Assembly (NCBI RefSeq): GCF_000374025.1
Contig: NZ_KB893217.1
Coordinates: 222,141 to 286,140, forward strand
Length of the DNA stretch: 64,000 nt
Direction: 5' to 3'
DNA from: Spirosoma panaciterrae DSM 21099
GTDB taxonomy: Bacteria; Bacteroidota; Bacteroidia; Cytophagales; Spirosomataceae
Shown here: positions 9,074 to 17,847 of the stretch, in pieces
Position numbering within the stretch: the first letter of the stretch is position 1
How the letters are laid out: the number at the start of each line of letters is the position of its first letter
Position numbers and translations under genes: made by a program
Notes under the pieces: generated by a model
The model's database searches: none
What the model was told of the DNA's origin: nothing
The model's input: the letters and a program-made list of their open reading frames with translations, nothing else

Positions 9074-10333
9074 CCGTAGCTTATCCAGTCGCTGGATCGA
9101 CTGTACCACTGCCCGAACGGTATGGTAATTGATCTTCCAGGAATGGCTCATGTGTGTCCAGATCGGAGTGCCCTGCCGGGTCATCAGGGGCCACCACTCC
9201 CCTACCGGATGGTTGACCATTTTGTCCATCACAAACCGATGAACATTCTCGTAAGCTTTCCAGTATTTCTCGTCGCCTAAAATCCGATAGGCATCCAGAA
9301 AACCGATCAGCACTTCGGCCTGCTGCCAGAACTCCTTTTCGCGGTCATACACCTGCCCACTGTGCGACCCTTCCACAAAAACACCCCCATGCTCCCAGTC
9401 TACCCCGTTATCGACCGCATGGGCGAATGATTTGTGCAACTGCTCCCGGTAGGTTTCATATGGGATTTCCAATACATCCAATGCATGAATCAGCAACCAG
9501 GCAAACTCGGCATTATGGCCATAGCTCGTGTTATCTTCCGCTTCCCGTTTGATGCCATCTTCGGTAAACCGATCCCATCCCCAGATAATGTCGAATTTGA
9601 TCTGCGGAGCCACCCGCCAGTCGGCCCAGAACTGCGGAATCCCCGTACCATAGACCGGATGCATAATCTTATCCACCAGCAAAGTAATGACTTCCAGCAA
9701 CTTCCGGCGATGAAGCGGCAAACGGGTGCACTCATACAGAGTAGTAAATGCTTCCATCAGGTGCATGTGGGCATCCAGCGTTTTACGGTCTCCACCAGCC
9801 GCTCCGGGGCCTTTGAGGGTCCAGTCGCGCTCAAACATTTCAAAATATCCGCCATAACAGGTGTCAACGGCATGCTTCTGTAACCGATCGAATACCTTTT
9901 GGGCGTACTCGACACCGCGCGGGTCGCCTGTAGCCAGCGTGTATTCACTCAGGCAATAGATAGCAAAGCTCTGACCGTACACGATTTTCTGGTCGTTCAG
10001 TACGTCGCCTTTGCGATTGGTCATCCAGTAAAACCCGCCGTGTTCTGTATCCCACATGCGGGTCAGGAGGTAATCGACACCGTGGCGGGCCATCTCGGCC
10101 AGTTTGCCCTCACCATACCCGGCCCGATGCGCCGATGAATAGGTATAGATCGAACGGGTCTGGGCAATGAGAGATTTTTCGTCCTCGCCCGAATCGTTGC
10201 CCAACTGGTCAAAATGGGTGATAAATCCTCCATGCTCAGCATCGACGGCGCGGTCGATCCAAAAGGGTAATAGTTCGTTGGTCAGGTGATGGTGCAGTTC
10301 CTGACGGCACTGCTGTACGACTTCGTTAGTCAT
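9071..10333 (-). CDS. N-acylglucosamine 2-epimerase (AGE) superfamily sugar epimerase/isomerase
   Basis: 420 residues with the (alpha/alpha)6-barrel pattern of the AGE superfamily, which includes N-acylglucosamine 2-epimerase, cellobiose and mannobiose 2-epimerases and mannose isomerase. Visible motifs are EHGGFITHFDQLGN near the start, EHGGFYWM, the SYGHNAEFAWLLIHA segment with a catalytic-type histidine, WEHGGVFVEG, and HPVGEWWPLM followed by MSHSWKINYH with the second histidine. No signal peptide is present, so it is cytoplasmic. The ATG at 10333 overlaps the end of the kinase gene by 8 bases, implying translational coupling. The substrate is unresolved: the length fits cellobiose-type epimerases as well as mannose isomerases. 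Confidence 0.88.
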   Translation of the reverse strand: MTNEVVQQCRQELHHHLTNELLPFWIDRAVDAEHGGFITHFDQLGNDSGEDEKSLIAQTRSIYTYSSAHRAGYGEGKLAEMARHGVDYLLTRMWDTEHGGFYWMTNRKGDVLNDQKIVYGQSFAIYCLSEYTLATGDPRGVEYAQKVFDRLQKHAVDTCYGGYFEMFERDWTLKGPGAAGGDRKTLDAHMHLMEAFTTLYECTRLPLHRRKLLEVITLLVDKIMHPVYGTGIPQFWADWRVAPQIKFDIIWGWDRFTEDGIKREAEDNTSYGHNAEFAWLLIHALDVLEIPYETYREQLHKSFAHAVDNGVDWEHGGVFVEGSHSGQVYDREKEFWQQAEVLIGFLDAYRILGDEKYWKAYENVHRFVMDKMVNHPVGEWWPLMTRQGTPIWTHMSHSWKINYHTVRAVVQSIQRLDKLR

Positions 10334-11339
10334 TGGAATGGTATGTATGAAACAAATCAAGAATTTCAGGTAGGCTGGCCGTACCCGTCTGCCCCAGTTT
10401 CTGTACGGTAACAGCTGCGGCCAGGTTGGCTATATCGAGTGCCTGTCTGGGTGTAGCGCCTGCCCCCATACAGGCGGCCCAGGCCGCTACCACCGTATCG
10501 CCGGCCCCTACGGTATCAAGTTCGCCCTGTAAGGGCAATCCTTCCACCGACTGCGCTCCCGACTCATCCAGATACAAAATTCCGGCCTGTCCACGCGTAA
10601 TAAGCAACGGTCCGCCCAGTTCGTTTCGCAAGGTTGTTCCGTGCACAACACACCACTGTATATCGGCCTGGTCGGGCAGCTCAATTCCTAAAAAATAAGC
10701 CAGTTCGGCCGTATTTACTTTCAGCGTTACCCCCCGTACCGCTTTGCCTACGGTGCGCATATCGGCTACAAACCGAACCGCCGGGAAACGGGTTATCAAC
10801 TCGTTCAGTTGGTTCATCCGCTGGTCGGTAAGCAATGGCCGGGCAAACTGTTGATTGATAATCAGTACGTCCAGCGTTGGCAGCAGATTTTCCAAACCAG
10901 CCAGTACCTGATCGAACAGGCGCGGTTCCAGTTCATTTGCCGTACCAAAATCGATCCGGTTAGCCTCCTGGGTAGCGATCATAGGCTTGGTATAGAGGCA
11001 GGTATCCCACCCTTGGTCAATAATCTGTAGCTGCTGTACATCGACCCCCTGAGAGCGAAATAAATGCTGCATTTCGCGGCCGTACAGGTCATTACCAACA
11101 CAGCCAACCACATACCGCTGCCCTACCCCTAGAGCGGTCAGATTCTGGATCACATTCCCGGCTGCTCCCAGCGAAGCCTTGGGCTGGCTCCCCCAAAAGA
11201 CATCCAGGCCCGTCTCAATGGACTGCTCGCCGGTATTGGGTTGGAAGTTGAAATATAAATCGATGGCAAAGTCGCCAATCACGCCCACCTTCAGGGTGGA
11301 GAGCTTTTCAAAGATTGTCTGGATATCGGTAGCGGTCAT
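10326..11339 (-). CDS. PfkB-family carbohydrate kinase (RfaE/HldE kinase-domain-like)
   Basis: 337 residues of ribokinase/PfkB fold. The N-terminal part has KVGVIGDFAIDLYF and the KASLGAAGNVIQNLTALG signature of the ADP-heptose-synthase kinase branch. The C-terminal PfkB signature is DTVGAGDTVVAAWA, with the catalytic aspartate in GAGD. It would phosphorylate a free sugar with ATP. No nucleotidyltransferase domain follows, unlike full-length HldE. The next gene, an AGE-type epimerase, overlaps its end, so the pair probably processes one sugar, for example isomerisation then phosphorylation. An alternative GTG start at 11366 adds nine residues; the ATG at 11339 fits the conserved start better. 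Confidence 0.88.
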   Translation of the reverse strand: MTATDIQTIFEKLSTLKVGVIGDFAIDLYFNFQPNTGEQSIETGLDVFWGSQPKASLGAAGNVIQNLTALGVGQRYVVGCVGNDLYGREMQHLFRSQGVDVQQLQIIDQGWDTCLYTKPMIATQEANRIDFGTANELEPRLFDQVLAGLENLLPTLDVLIINQQFARPLLTDQRMNQLNELITRFPAVRFVADMRTVGKAVRGVTLKVNTAELAYFLGIELPDQADIQWCVVHGTTLRNELGGPLLITRGQAGILYLDESGAQSVEGLPLQGELDTVGAGDTVVAAWAACMGAGATPRQALDIANLAAAVTVQKLGQTGTASLPEILDLFHTYHSND

Positions 11340-11445
11340 CAGAACGGTAAAGCATTCAACTTTCACTCTAAACCCATAATAGTACGATGGCTACTCACTT
11401 CAGGCTATTTATCAAAGCAGAATAAAGGTTAAAGCTACATTTCTT

Positions 11446-11520
11446 AAACCGCGAGGGCGCAAAGACGCAAGGAATAAGATCCTGACCTGTACACCGTTGC
11501 GTCCATCGCGTTCCTGCGGT
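11446..11520. repeat. Imperfect palindrome containing a dispersed GCGAGGGCGCAAAGACGC repeat
   Basis: The left arm (about 11446-11471) and right arm (about 11497-11520) are imperfect reverse complements. Bases 11448-11468 recur exactly, in inverted orientation, at 49022-49042. The palindrome sits between the divergent kinase and methyltransferase genes. This looks like a REP-type intergenic repeat; the rest of the 268-base gap shows only a promoter box. Confidence 0.7.
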
Positions 11521-11596
11521 TTATCGAAAAAGAATTGTACCGGGCTGCCTGAGTAGTAAAACGAGCCCAGAACAGGCTTCCTCAACCAATAGGTTT

Positions 11597-11604
11597 TAGT
11601 TTTG
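11597..11604 (+). promoter_or_regulatory. Candidate -7 box for the methyltransferase gene
   Basis: TAGTTTTG matches TAnnTTTG exactly, 31 bases before the ATG at 11635. No clear -33 TTTG is seen at the expected distance. Its position argues against an earlier TTG start at 11602. Confidence 0.5.
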
Positions 11605-11634
11605 CAGCCTGATCGTTCGTTAAAAACTTTTCTC

Positions 11635-12684
11635 ATGCCAGATTCCTCTCCACTCGATTTAGCCCCAATTACCCGTCAGTTACGCGCCATGTTTGGCTCC
11701 CGATTATTGATTGCGGCCGTTCATTACCTGCCTGTTTTTGACGAACTGACAACCGCCCCTCTGTCCATCTCAGCCCTTCGTACCCGGCTTGGACTGGCCG
11801 AACGTCCGGCCATGGTGCTGTTGCCGGCACTATGTGCCATGGACCTGCTTGCCTTCGATCAGCAGGGACGTCTGTATATAACCGAGTTGGGGAAGTACGT
11901 CACTCAGGCCAATACGCCCAACCTGACGGGGTACCTGGGACTCGAAAAAGACGATGCGGGTGTAGTGGAAATGGTCGCCCGGCTTCGGAACGACGGGCCG
12001 CTTCATGCCGAAGATGGGATTTCGTTTGTCAAAGATGATGAAAGTCCGTCACCCATGGATGATCCCGAACTGGCCCGGTTTCTGACGCTTGGTCTGGCAG
12101 GCCGCGCCCGGCATCTGTCGCCTATTGTAGCCGCCAGGATGAACCAACGCGAAGGGCATCTGCTCGATGTGGCCGGTGGTACGGGCTTTTACACCTACGA
12201 ATGGTTACTGGCCAACCCGACCTCAACCGCCACGATTCTGGACCGACCCGCTGTACTAACTGTGGCTTCTGAATTGCTGGATGAATTTTCTCAGAGCGGA
12301 CGACCGGGCGCAACTACGGTTAAAGAACGGGTAAGTTTCTTACCGGGCGATATGCTTACGGATGCATTGCCGCAAACGGATATCTTACTGGCTGCCAGCC
12401 TCTTTCATGACTGGCCAACGCCCACCTGTCAGTGGCTGGCCCACCGTTTTGCCGAAGCCCTGCGGCCGGGGGGCGAATTGTGGGTTCACGATGCGTTTCT
12501 GAACGATACACTGGATGGCCCGCTGGCGGTTACCGACTACTCCGCACAATTATTCTGGAATACCAAAGGGCGCTGCTACAGCCGGGCCGAATACCGAAGC
12601 TGGTTGATGGAGGCCGGATTACAACCCACACCCGACAACATTCCTACCCAAATGGACTATGGGCTGATCTGGGCGAAGAAGTAA
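11635..12684 (+). CDS. SAM-dependent O-methyltransferase (plant COMT/acetylserotonin OMT-like)
   Basis: 349 residues. The N-terminal part (about 15-105) is a winged-helix dimerisation domain of the small-molecule O-methyltransferase class. The C-terminal Rossmann domain has the SAM motif I (HLLDVAGGTGFYTYEWL), the acidic residue after it (ILDRPAVL), an ADP-type GDML segment and DILLAASLFHDWPTPTCQWL with the catalytic-type histidine in FHDW. Such enzymes methylate phenolic or polyketide hydroxyls. It stands alone, with no biosynthetic cluster around it, so the acceptor is unknown. The ATG at 11635 is chosen because the promoter-like box overlaps the upstream TTG. Confidence 0.88.
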   Translation: MPDSSPLDLAPITRQLRAMFGSRLLIAAVHYLPVFDELTTAPLSISALRTRLGLAERPAMVLLPALCAMDLLAFDQQGRLYITELGKYVTQANTPNLTGYLGLEKDDAGVVEMVARLRNDGPLHAEDGISFVKDDESPSPMDDPELARFLTLGLAGRARHLSPIVAARMNQREGHLLDVAGGTGFYTYEWLLANPTSTATILDRPAVLTVASELLDEFSQSGRPGATTVKERVSFLPGDMLTDALPQTDILLAASLFHDWPTPTCQWLAHRFAEALRPGGELWVHDAFLNDTLDGPLAVTDYSAQLFWNTKGRCYSRAEYRSWLMEAGLQPTPDNIPTQMDYGLIWAKK

Positions 12685-12806
12685 GTTCCGACCACTGTTG
12701 GCCTTTCAACCTGTCTTATCCACTCTATTTTTACCCCTCAGACAGTAAAGTTTCTGGCCTATTCAGCTTTCCCAACTAGCGAATCATCGAACTTCCCGAC
12801 TAAAAA

Positions 12807-14087
12807 ATGAGCCAGCCCCTTGCTAAATCCCGTTGGTATCGACTGCTGCCCATCGCGTTTATTACGTATAGCCTGGCTTATCTGGACCGAGCCAATTTCG
12901 GATTTGGGACCGCAAGCGGTATGGCTGCCGATCTGCACATTACCCCGGCCATGTCGTCGTTGCTGGGCTCGCTTTTCTTTCTGGGTTACTTTTTCTTTCA
13001 GGTGCCAGGGGCGGTGTATGCCGAGAAAAAGAGCGCGAAAAAGCTCATTTTCTGGTCATTGATTCTGTGGGGAGGTCTGGCCGTAGCTACGGGGGTTGTA
13101 AGCAATGTTAATCTGCTGATCTTGATCCGGTTTATGCTGGGCGTGGTCGAAAGCGCGGTGATGCCCTCGATGCTGCTTTTCCTGAGTCGGTGGTTTACTA
13201 AAACGGAGCGATCCCAGGCCAATACGTTTCTGATCCTTGGCAACCCGGCTACCATTCTCTGGATGTCGATTTTGTCGGGCTATCTGATCAAAGCCGTTGG
13301 CTGGCGCTGGATGTTTATTGTAGAAGGGCTTCCGGCCATTATCTGGGCGTTTTTCTGGTGGAAACTCGTCGATGATAATCCGAATGATGCCGACTGGCTC
13401 ACCGAAGCCGAAAAAGAAGCCGTTGCCGACCAGCTACAACAGGAACAACAGGGTATCAAGCCCGTCAAAAATTACGGCGAAGCGTTCAAATCCCGCACTG
13501 TCATTCTGCTGAGCCTTCAGTATGCGTTGTGGAGCATTGGCGTGTACGGCTTCGTGATGTGGCTTCCCTCCATCATAAAAGCTGCGCCCAATATGACCAT
13601 TGTCGAAACGGGCTGGTTATCGTCGGTGCCCTATGTGCTGGCCATTATCGGTATGCTAAGTGCCTCTTACTATTCCGACAAAACCCTGAACCGGAAAGCC
13701 TTTGTCTGGCCGTTTCTGTTGCTGGGAGCCATTGCGTTTTATGCATCGTACCTGATCGGTGTGGATCATTTCTGGTTGTCTTTTGTGTTGCTGATTATTG
13801 CGGGCGGAGCCATGTATGCGCCCTACGGCCCGTTCTTCGCCATCATTCCGGACCTGTTGCCCAAAAATGTGGCGGGGGGCGCTATGGCCCTCATCAATAG
13901 CTTTGGTGCCCTGGGGTCATTTATTGGCGCTTATGTAGTGGGGTATCTAAACGGAGAAACGGGTGGCTTTGGCGCTTCCTATATTTTTATGGCAGGCTCC
14001 CTTCTGCTCTCCGCCATTATTACGCTGGTTGCGGTTCAATCTCCTTCCAAACAGCACACACACAAGCCAGAAAAACTTACGCTGTAA
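12807..14087 (+). CDS. MFS transporter, anion:cation symporter (ACS) type
   Basis: 426 residues with about 12 membrane helices and a central cytoplasmic loop near 195-220. The N-terminal ITYSLAYLDRANFGFG is the signature of the ACS family (glucarate, hexuronate, 4-hydroxyphenylacetate, tartrate and phthalate carriers), and the loop after helix 2 with YAEKKSAKKLIFW fits the family A-motif position. It would import an organic acid with protons through the inner membrane. It starts 122 bases after the methyltransferase gene without an obvious terminator, so co-transcription is possible. The substrate cannot be assigned. Confidence 0.9.
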   Translation: MSQPLAKSRWYRLLPIAFITYSLAYLDRANFGFGTASGMAADLHITPAMSSLLGSLFFLGYFFFQVPGAVYAEKKSAKKLIFWSLILWGGLAVATGVVSNVNLLILIRFMLGVVESAVMPSMLLFLSRWFTKTERSQANTFLILGNPATILWMSILSGYLIKAVGWRWMFIVEGLPAIIWAFFWWKLVDDNPNDADWLTEAEKEAVADQLQQEQQGIKPVKNYGEAFKSRTVILLSLQYALWSIGVYGFVMWLPSIIKAAPNMTIVETGWLSSVPYVLAIIGMLSASYYSDKTLNRKAFVWPFLLLGAIAFYASYLIGVDHFWLSFVLLIIAGGAMYAPYGPFFAIIPDLLPKNVAGGAMALINSFGALGSFIGAYVVGYLNGETGGFGASYIFMAGSLLLSAIITLVAVQSPSKQHTHKPEKLTL

Positions 14088-14238
14088 AAACCCTTCCGAT
14101 CGGTTAATTAAGGGAGCTGGCTCCCAAAAGCCGCACGAATCAGGTATGTGTCAACAGCATCGGTCTAAGCAATGGTAAATGGGCACAAAACCCCCTTACA
14201 TTGTCGCGATTGCCCTTCATGCCCTACCTCATCTGCTC

Positions 14239-14246
14239 TAACTTTG
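14239..14246 (+). promoter_or_regulatory. Candidate -7 box upstream of the DHFR-like gene
   Basis: TAACTTTG matches TAnnTTTG exactly, 27 bases before the ATG at 14274. A TTG lies 26 bases upstream, farther than the usual 19-21, so only the -7 element is called. Confidence 0.5.
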
Positions 14247-14273
14247 TGGAAACAGTAAACAAATAGCCCCATA

Positions 14274-14849
14274 ATGAGAACGATCCGAATCATGGCCCAT
14301 GTCACGCTGGACGGCATAATACAGCACGAGAACACCGAAAACTTTTCGTATGGCAACTGGTCGACACCCTATCAAAGCCCGGCTGGTTTAGCGGCCGTCA
14401 TGGAAGCCCATGGCAACCGTTTCGATCTGCTGCTTGGTCGCCATACCTACGATCTCTGGGTCGGCTACTGGCCTAATGCTGGCGACACGCCAATAGCCAA
14501 CGGTATAAATGGCGCGACGAAATATGTGGCGACGCACAGGCCGGAGAGTCTCGAATGGGGGCCGGTTGAAGATTTAGGTGCAGACATCATTGAGGGCATA
14601 CGCGCTGTCAAGTCAACAGAGGGGCCCGACCTGATTGTCTGGGGTAGCTCAACGCTGACATCCATATTGCTCGATCAGGGATTGGCCGACGAGGTTGTCC
14701 TTTTGGTCTATCCGGTCTTGCTGGGCCGGGGCAAACGCTTTTTTTCGGATAGTGTGGACCCATGTCAGCTTGCTTACGTCAGCACGAAGGTTAGCCCCAC
14801 AGGTGTGCTCATCAACACCTATCGGCCCGTTGGATCGATACGCTCCTGA
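14274..14849 (+). CDS. Dihydrofolate reductase family protein (RibD C-terminal-like)
   Basis: 191 residues of the RibD-C/DHFR-like fold. It opens with IRIMAHVTLDGIIQ, has LLLGRHTYDLWVGYWP (the conserved G-R-x-T-Y segment), a dinucleotide-binding strand (DLIVWGSSTLTSILLDQGL) and the terminal DEVVLLVYPVLLGRGKRFF motif. These stand-alone proteins are widespread in Bacteroidota and are probably NADPH-dependent reductases, but they are neither the biosynthetic DHFR nor RibD, and the substrate is unknown. It has its own promoter-like box and is followed by a DUF1801 gene on the same strand. Confidence 0.88.
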   Translation: MRTIRIMAHVTLDGIIQHENTENFSYGNWSTPYQSPAGLAAVMEAHGNRFDLLLGRHTYDLWVGYWPNAGDTPIANGINGATKYVATHRPESLEWGPVEDLGADIIEGIRAVKSTEGPDLIVWGSSTLTSILLDQGLADEVVLLVYPVLLGRGKRFFSDSVDPCQLAYVSTKVSPTGVLINTYRPVGSIRS

Positions 14850-14988
14850 GTTCGTTTGGGGTTAGCCCCAAAGTTGGCAACAGGCTTCGTTGGCTACCAA
14901 CTCTCGTATAGTGCCTAAAGGCAAGGCAATCGACGATTTCACCATTCTATTTTTTGTCAATCACTGGCCAAACAAGGCATCGTTTTAT

Positions 14989-15414
14989 ATGGACGTTCAA
15001 GGGCAAATCAAGGCGTATATTACAAACCTGCCAGAACCCAAACGCAGTGATATTCAAACGCTGCACCGAATTATTCTGGAGGTAATGCCAGCCTGTCAAT
15101 TATGGTTCCTCGACGGAAAAGACGCTGAAAACAAATCCGTTAGTAATCCTAGCATTGGCTACGGGCTGCGCACGATACACTATGCAGACGGAAAAACCAG
15201 ACCGTTTTATCAAATTGGTATCAGTGCCAACAAAACGGGCATCTCTGTCTATATCCTCGGTGTCGAGGATAAGACCTACTTAGCCCAAACGTATGGAGAC
15301 AAAATAGGCAGGGCAAGTATAACCGGCTATTGCATTAAATTCAAAACGTTAAAAGACATACATACGGAAATACTAAAAGCAGCCATACGGTATGGAATTG
15401 GGCAGGAACCGTAA
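14989..15414 (+). CDS. DUF1801 (YdhG-like) domain protein
   Basis: 141 residues. The DUF1801 pattern is visible: an N-terminal helix with IKAYITNLPEPKRSDIQTLH, the central GYGLRTIHYADGKTRPFYQI block, ISVYILG and the closing GRASITGYCIKFKTLKDI. DUF1801 proteins are small, often iron-chaperone-like in annotation, but without a firm function. The ATG at 14989 is preferred; a TTG at 14890 extends the frame by 33 residues that look unlike the family. Confidence 0.8.
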   Translation: MDVQGQIKAYITNLPEPKRSDIQTLHRIILEVMPACQLWFLDGKDAENKSVSNPSIGYGLRTIHYADGKTRPFYQIGISANKTGISVYILGVEDKTYLAQTYGDKIGRASITGYCIKFKTLKDIHTEILKAAIRYGIGQEP

Positions 15415-15489
15415 CTCCGGGGTAAGCATTGAGCCATTAGACTTCATTGCAGGCAATAACCTGGGTGCGGTCATGGCCAATTACAAGCC

Positions 15490-16089
15490 TCAGTGCGCCT
15501 TCCCATACGATTTCTCGCCCGCTTCGATGGGGATAAGTAATTCGTTCTCTTTGGGCGGAATGGGGCAGGAATAGCCATCCTGAAACGCGCAATAGGGATT
15601 GTAGGCTTTGTTGAAATCCAGCATCAGTTTCCCCTCTTTTATGTCACCAGTACGCAGGTCCATATAGCGGCCTCCGCCGTAGGTCTCTTTGCTCGACGTG
15701 GCATCTTTGAACGGCAAAAACAGATAATCCCGGTATTCGGGTACGCGCATCAGATTCAGGCTTCGGTACAGGGTCAACTGTTGAGGTTTTCCATGCAGTA
15801 CAAACGACAGCCGCGCATAGGCTACATGCTCTTTGGTTTTGCCGCTGTAGGTCGGCATATCGAAGGGCTCGGCTTTCGTAATCCGTTCGACGGTGGCCGT
15901 AACCCGGTAGGTTGAATCGGGCGCGTAAAACTGGACAAACGCCAGATCGTCGGGTTTCAGCGGCCCGCCCGATGTGGTCAGTAAGTCCTTTTTGTAGGCT
16001 TCGCGGTGTTTGGCTATCTGTTCGGCAAAAGGCGTTTGCGCCAGCGCAACCGTCGTTAACAGACTCATTAACACGAAACCTTTTATCAT
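15490..16089 (-). CDS. DUF1684 domain protein, secreted
   Basis: 199 residues with a short signal peptide (FVLMSLLTTVALAQ). The mature part matches DUF1684: an AEQIAKHREAYKKDLL start, the YARLSFVLHGKPQQLTLYRS strand region, LFLPFKDATSSKETYGGGRY and DFNKAYNPYCAFQDGYSCP with the typical C-terminal YNPYCAY-like motif. Function is unknown; these are annotated as conserved hypothetical proteins. The start is set at the ATG at 16089, 27 bases after the upstream peptidase stop, so the two genes form an operon. It converges with the DUF1801 gene. Confidence 0.88.
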   Translation of the reverse strand: MIKGFVLMSLLTTVALAQTPFAEQIAKHREAYKKDLLTTSGGPLKPDDLAFVQFYAPDSTYRVTATVERITKAEPFDMPTYSGKTKEHVAYARLSFVLHGKPQQLTLYRSLNLMRVPEYRDYLFLPFKDATSSKETYGGGRYMDLRTGDIKEGKLMLDFNKAYNPYCAFQDGYSCPIPPKENELLIPIEAGEKSYGKAH

Positions 16090-16115
16090 GGCCAGCCTAT
16101 ACAAATAGTCCATCA

Positions 16116-17699
16116 TTACAGCGGTGTATTCAAAATAGCCAGACAGGTTTTCAGGCCCGTCCGCAGATTACCGAGTCGCAGGTTTTCATTCGGGCTGTGC
16201 TGGTTGTTGTCCATATTCACCAGCGGAACCAGCACGGCAGGTACGTTCAATTCCTGGATAAACGGCACTACGGGTACGGTTCCACCCATCATCCGAATAA
16301 TTACCGGGTCTTTACCAAAGCTTTCCGTAATCGCTTTACGCAACCAAACACCCATGGGTGCATTAATGTTCGTGCGGAAAGCAGGTGTACCGGCGCTGCC
16401 TTCAAAAAAAACGATCTGGCTGTATTTCAACCGTTCTTCGGGTGTTGGCGCATGATCCAGTACGGTGAACCCCTGCTTCTCAATATGTTTTCGAACCAGA
16501 TCGATCATTCGTTGGCCATCCGTTTCGGGTACTAGCCGAATATCGAAACTGGCAACGGCTTCTTCCGGAATAATCGTGCCGGACCCTTTGCCAACTACAG
16601 CGGCCTTCATCCCCCGAATATTGAGCGATGGATATTGTAACGATTCCTGATAATTGTGACCCACTTTTTCCTCGTCGGCAATCAACAGGGTTTTATTGAT
16701 TTCGGCCTTGTTATCGGGCACAGCCGCCATGATCTTCTGGGTCGCTTCGTCGAACGAAATGCCCTCGTAAAAGCCCGGAATCAATACTCGTCCCTGCTCA
16801 TCTTTCATCGACGTAATCAACCGGGCGAGCCGGAACCCCGGATTGGGTGCATAATTGCCAAAATGTCCACTGTGCTGCTGGGTAATGGGCCCATAGGTGG
16901 TTATGGTAAACCCGGCATTGCCCCGACAGCCGAAGGTAAGCGTTGGAATATTCGACGAGTGCATGGGGCCATCCATCACGATCATATAATCGGCCCGCAG
17001 TTTGTCTTTATGAGCAGTCAATGCGCCTTTTAGCCCGGCTGAACCCTTTTCTTCTTCCGTATCGATGATCACCTTCACATGAAAAGGGGGCGTTTTGCCC
17101 TCAGCCTGAACAATATCGAGGGCGTTCAACAGCATGATAATTGGCCCTTTATCGTCGGAAGTGGATCGGCCAAACAATCGCCATTCGTCGTTGACAGTCG
17201 TTTTGGGCAAATCGCCAGCCAATTCTTTATACGGACCGCTACCCGTCTTTTCTTTTAATACCGTACCGAACGGATCTTTCTGATTCCATTCATTTGCCCG
17301 CACAGGTTGCCCATCCAGATGGAAATAAAACAGAACGGTTTTCGTGGCTTTGGGATACATTTTTTCGGCTAAGACCACGGGCAGACTGGGCGTTTGCAGC
17401 ACGCTGGTCTGAAACCCCCGCTTCGCGAATGCTTTTTCGGTCCAGGCTATATTTTTCGTAATGTCGGCCGGATTGATGGCATCATTGGGGAGCGAGACAT
17501 AATCACTGAGTTCGTCGATGGCCGACCACATCTTTTTTTCGACCAGTGCGTCCATCTTTGCAGCTGTCATCTTTTGAGCCGATAAGCCAAGTGGTACCAG
17601 GCTCAACATAACCCAGCAGGCAGTTGATAAAAACGGCACAGCAGCCAGTGGGTGTCGTTGATATTTTTTCGTAAATGCGCGTGTTTGTTGGGTAGTCAT
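16116..17699 (-). CDS. M20-family metallopeptidase, secreted
   Basis: 527 residues. An N-terminal export signal (about 18-41, ending PLGLSAQ) precedes a dizinc M20 peptidase domain. Metal-site motifs are visible: FHLDGQPV with the H-x-D pair near residue 125, STSDDKGPI near 180 with the bridging aspartate, and the catalytic DTEEEKGS near 216. A dimerisation lid follows, and the final histidine is probably in the region with NQHSPNENLRLG. M20 enzymes remove amino acids from dipeptides or N-acyl amino acids; a periplasmic dipeptidase role is likely. The ATG at 17699 is chosen over a 27-residue in-frame extension that would hide the signal peptide. It is followed by the DUF1684 gene. Confidence 0.9.
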   Translation of the reverse strand: MTTQQTRAFTKKYQRHPLAAVPFLSTACWVMLSLVPLGLSAQKMTAAKMDALVEKKMWSAIDELSDYVSLPNDAINPADITKNIAWTEKAFAKRGFQTSVLQTPSLPVVLAEKMYPKATKTVLFYFHLDGQPVRANEWNQKDPFGTVLKEKTGSGPYKELAGDLPKTTVNDEWRLFGRSTSDDKGPIIMLLNALDIVQAEGKTPPFHVKVIIDTEEEKGSAGLKGALTAHKDKLRADYMIVMDGPMHSSNIPTLTFGCRGNAGFTITTYGPITQQHSGHFGNYAPNPGFRLARLITSMKDEQGRVLIPGFYEGISFDEATQKIMAAVPDNKAEINKTLLIADEEKVGHNYQESLQYPSLNIRGMKAAVVGKGSGTIIPEEAVASFDIRLVPETDGQRMIDLVRKHIEKQGFTVLDHAPTPEERLKYSQIVFFEGSAGTPAFRTNINAPMGVWLRKAITESFGKDPVIIRMMGGTVPVVPFIQELNVPAVLVPLVNMDNNQHSPNENLRLGNLRTGLKTCLAILNTPL

Positions 17700-17847
17700 C
17701 GGGAGAGGCTGTATCAATCTGTATACAAACGAATGTACGGCAACTTGACGATCAATACCAATAATGAAGCACAAATACATCTTTATACCATATAAACCAT
17801 CAGATAATTCCTGAACTTCGCAATAATATACCTCTTTCTCTACGGTT

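Noticed and set aside
12432-12779. Forward open frame of 115 codons overlapping the methyltransferase 3' end
   Set aside because: It is in a different frame from the conserved enzyme, is rich in unlikely residues and has no family signature.
14112-14125. Hairpin GGGAGC-TG-GCTCCC after the MFS gene as a terminator
   Set aside because: A six-base stem with a two-base loop and no following T run is too weak to support a call.
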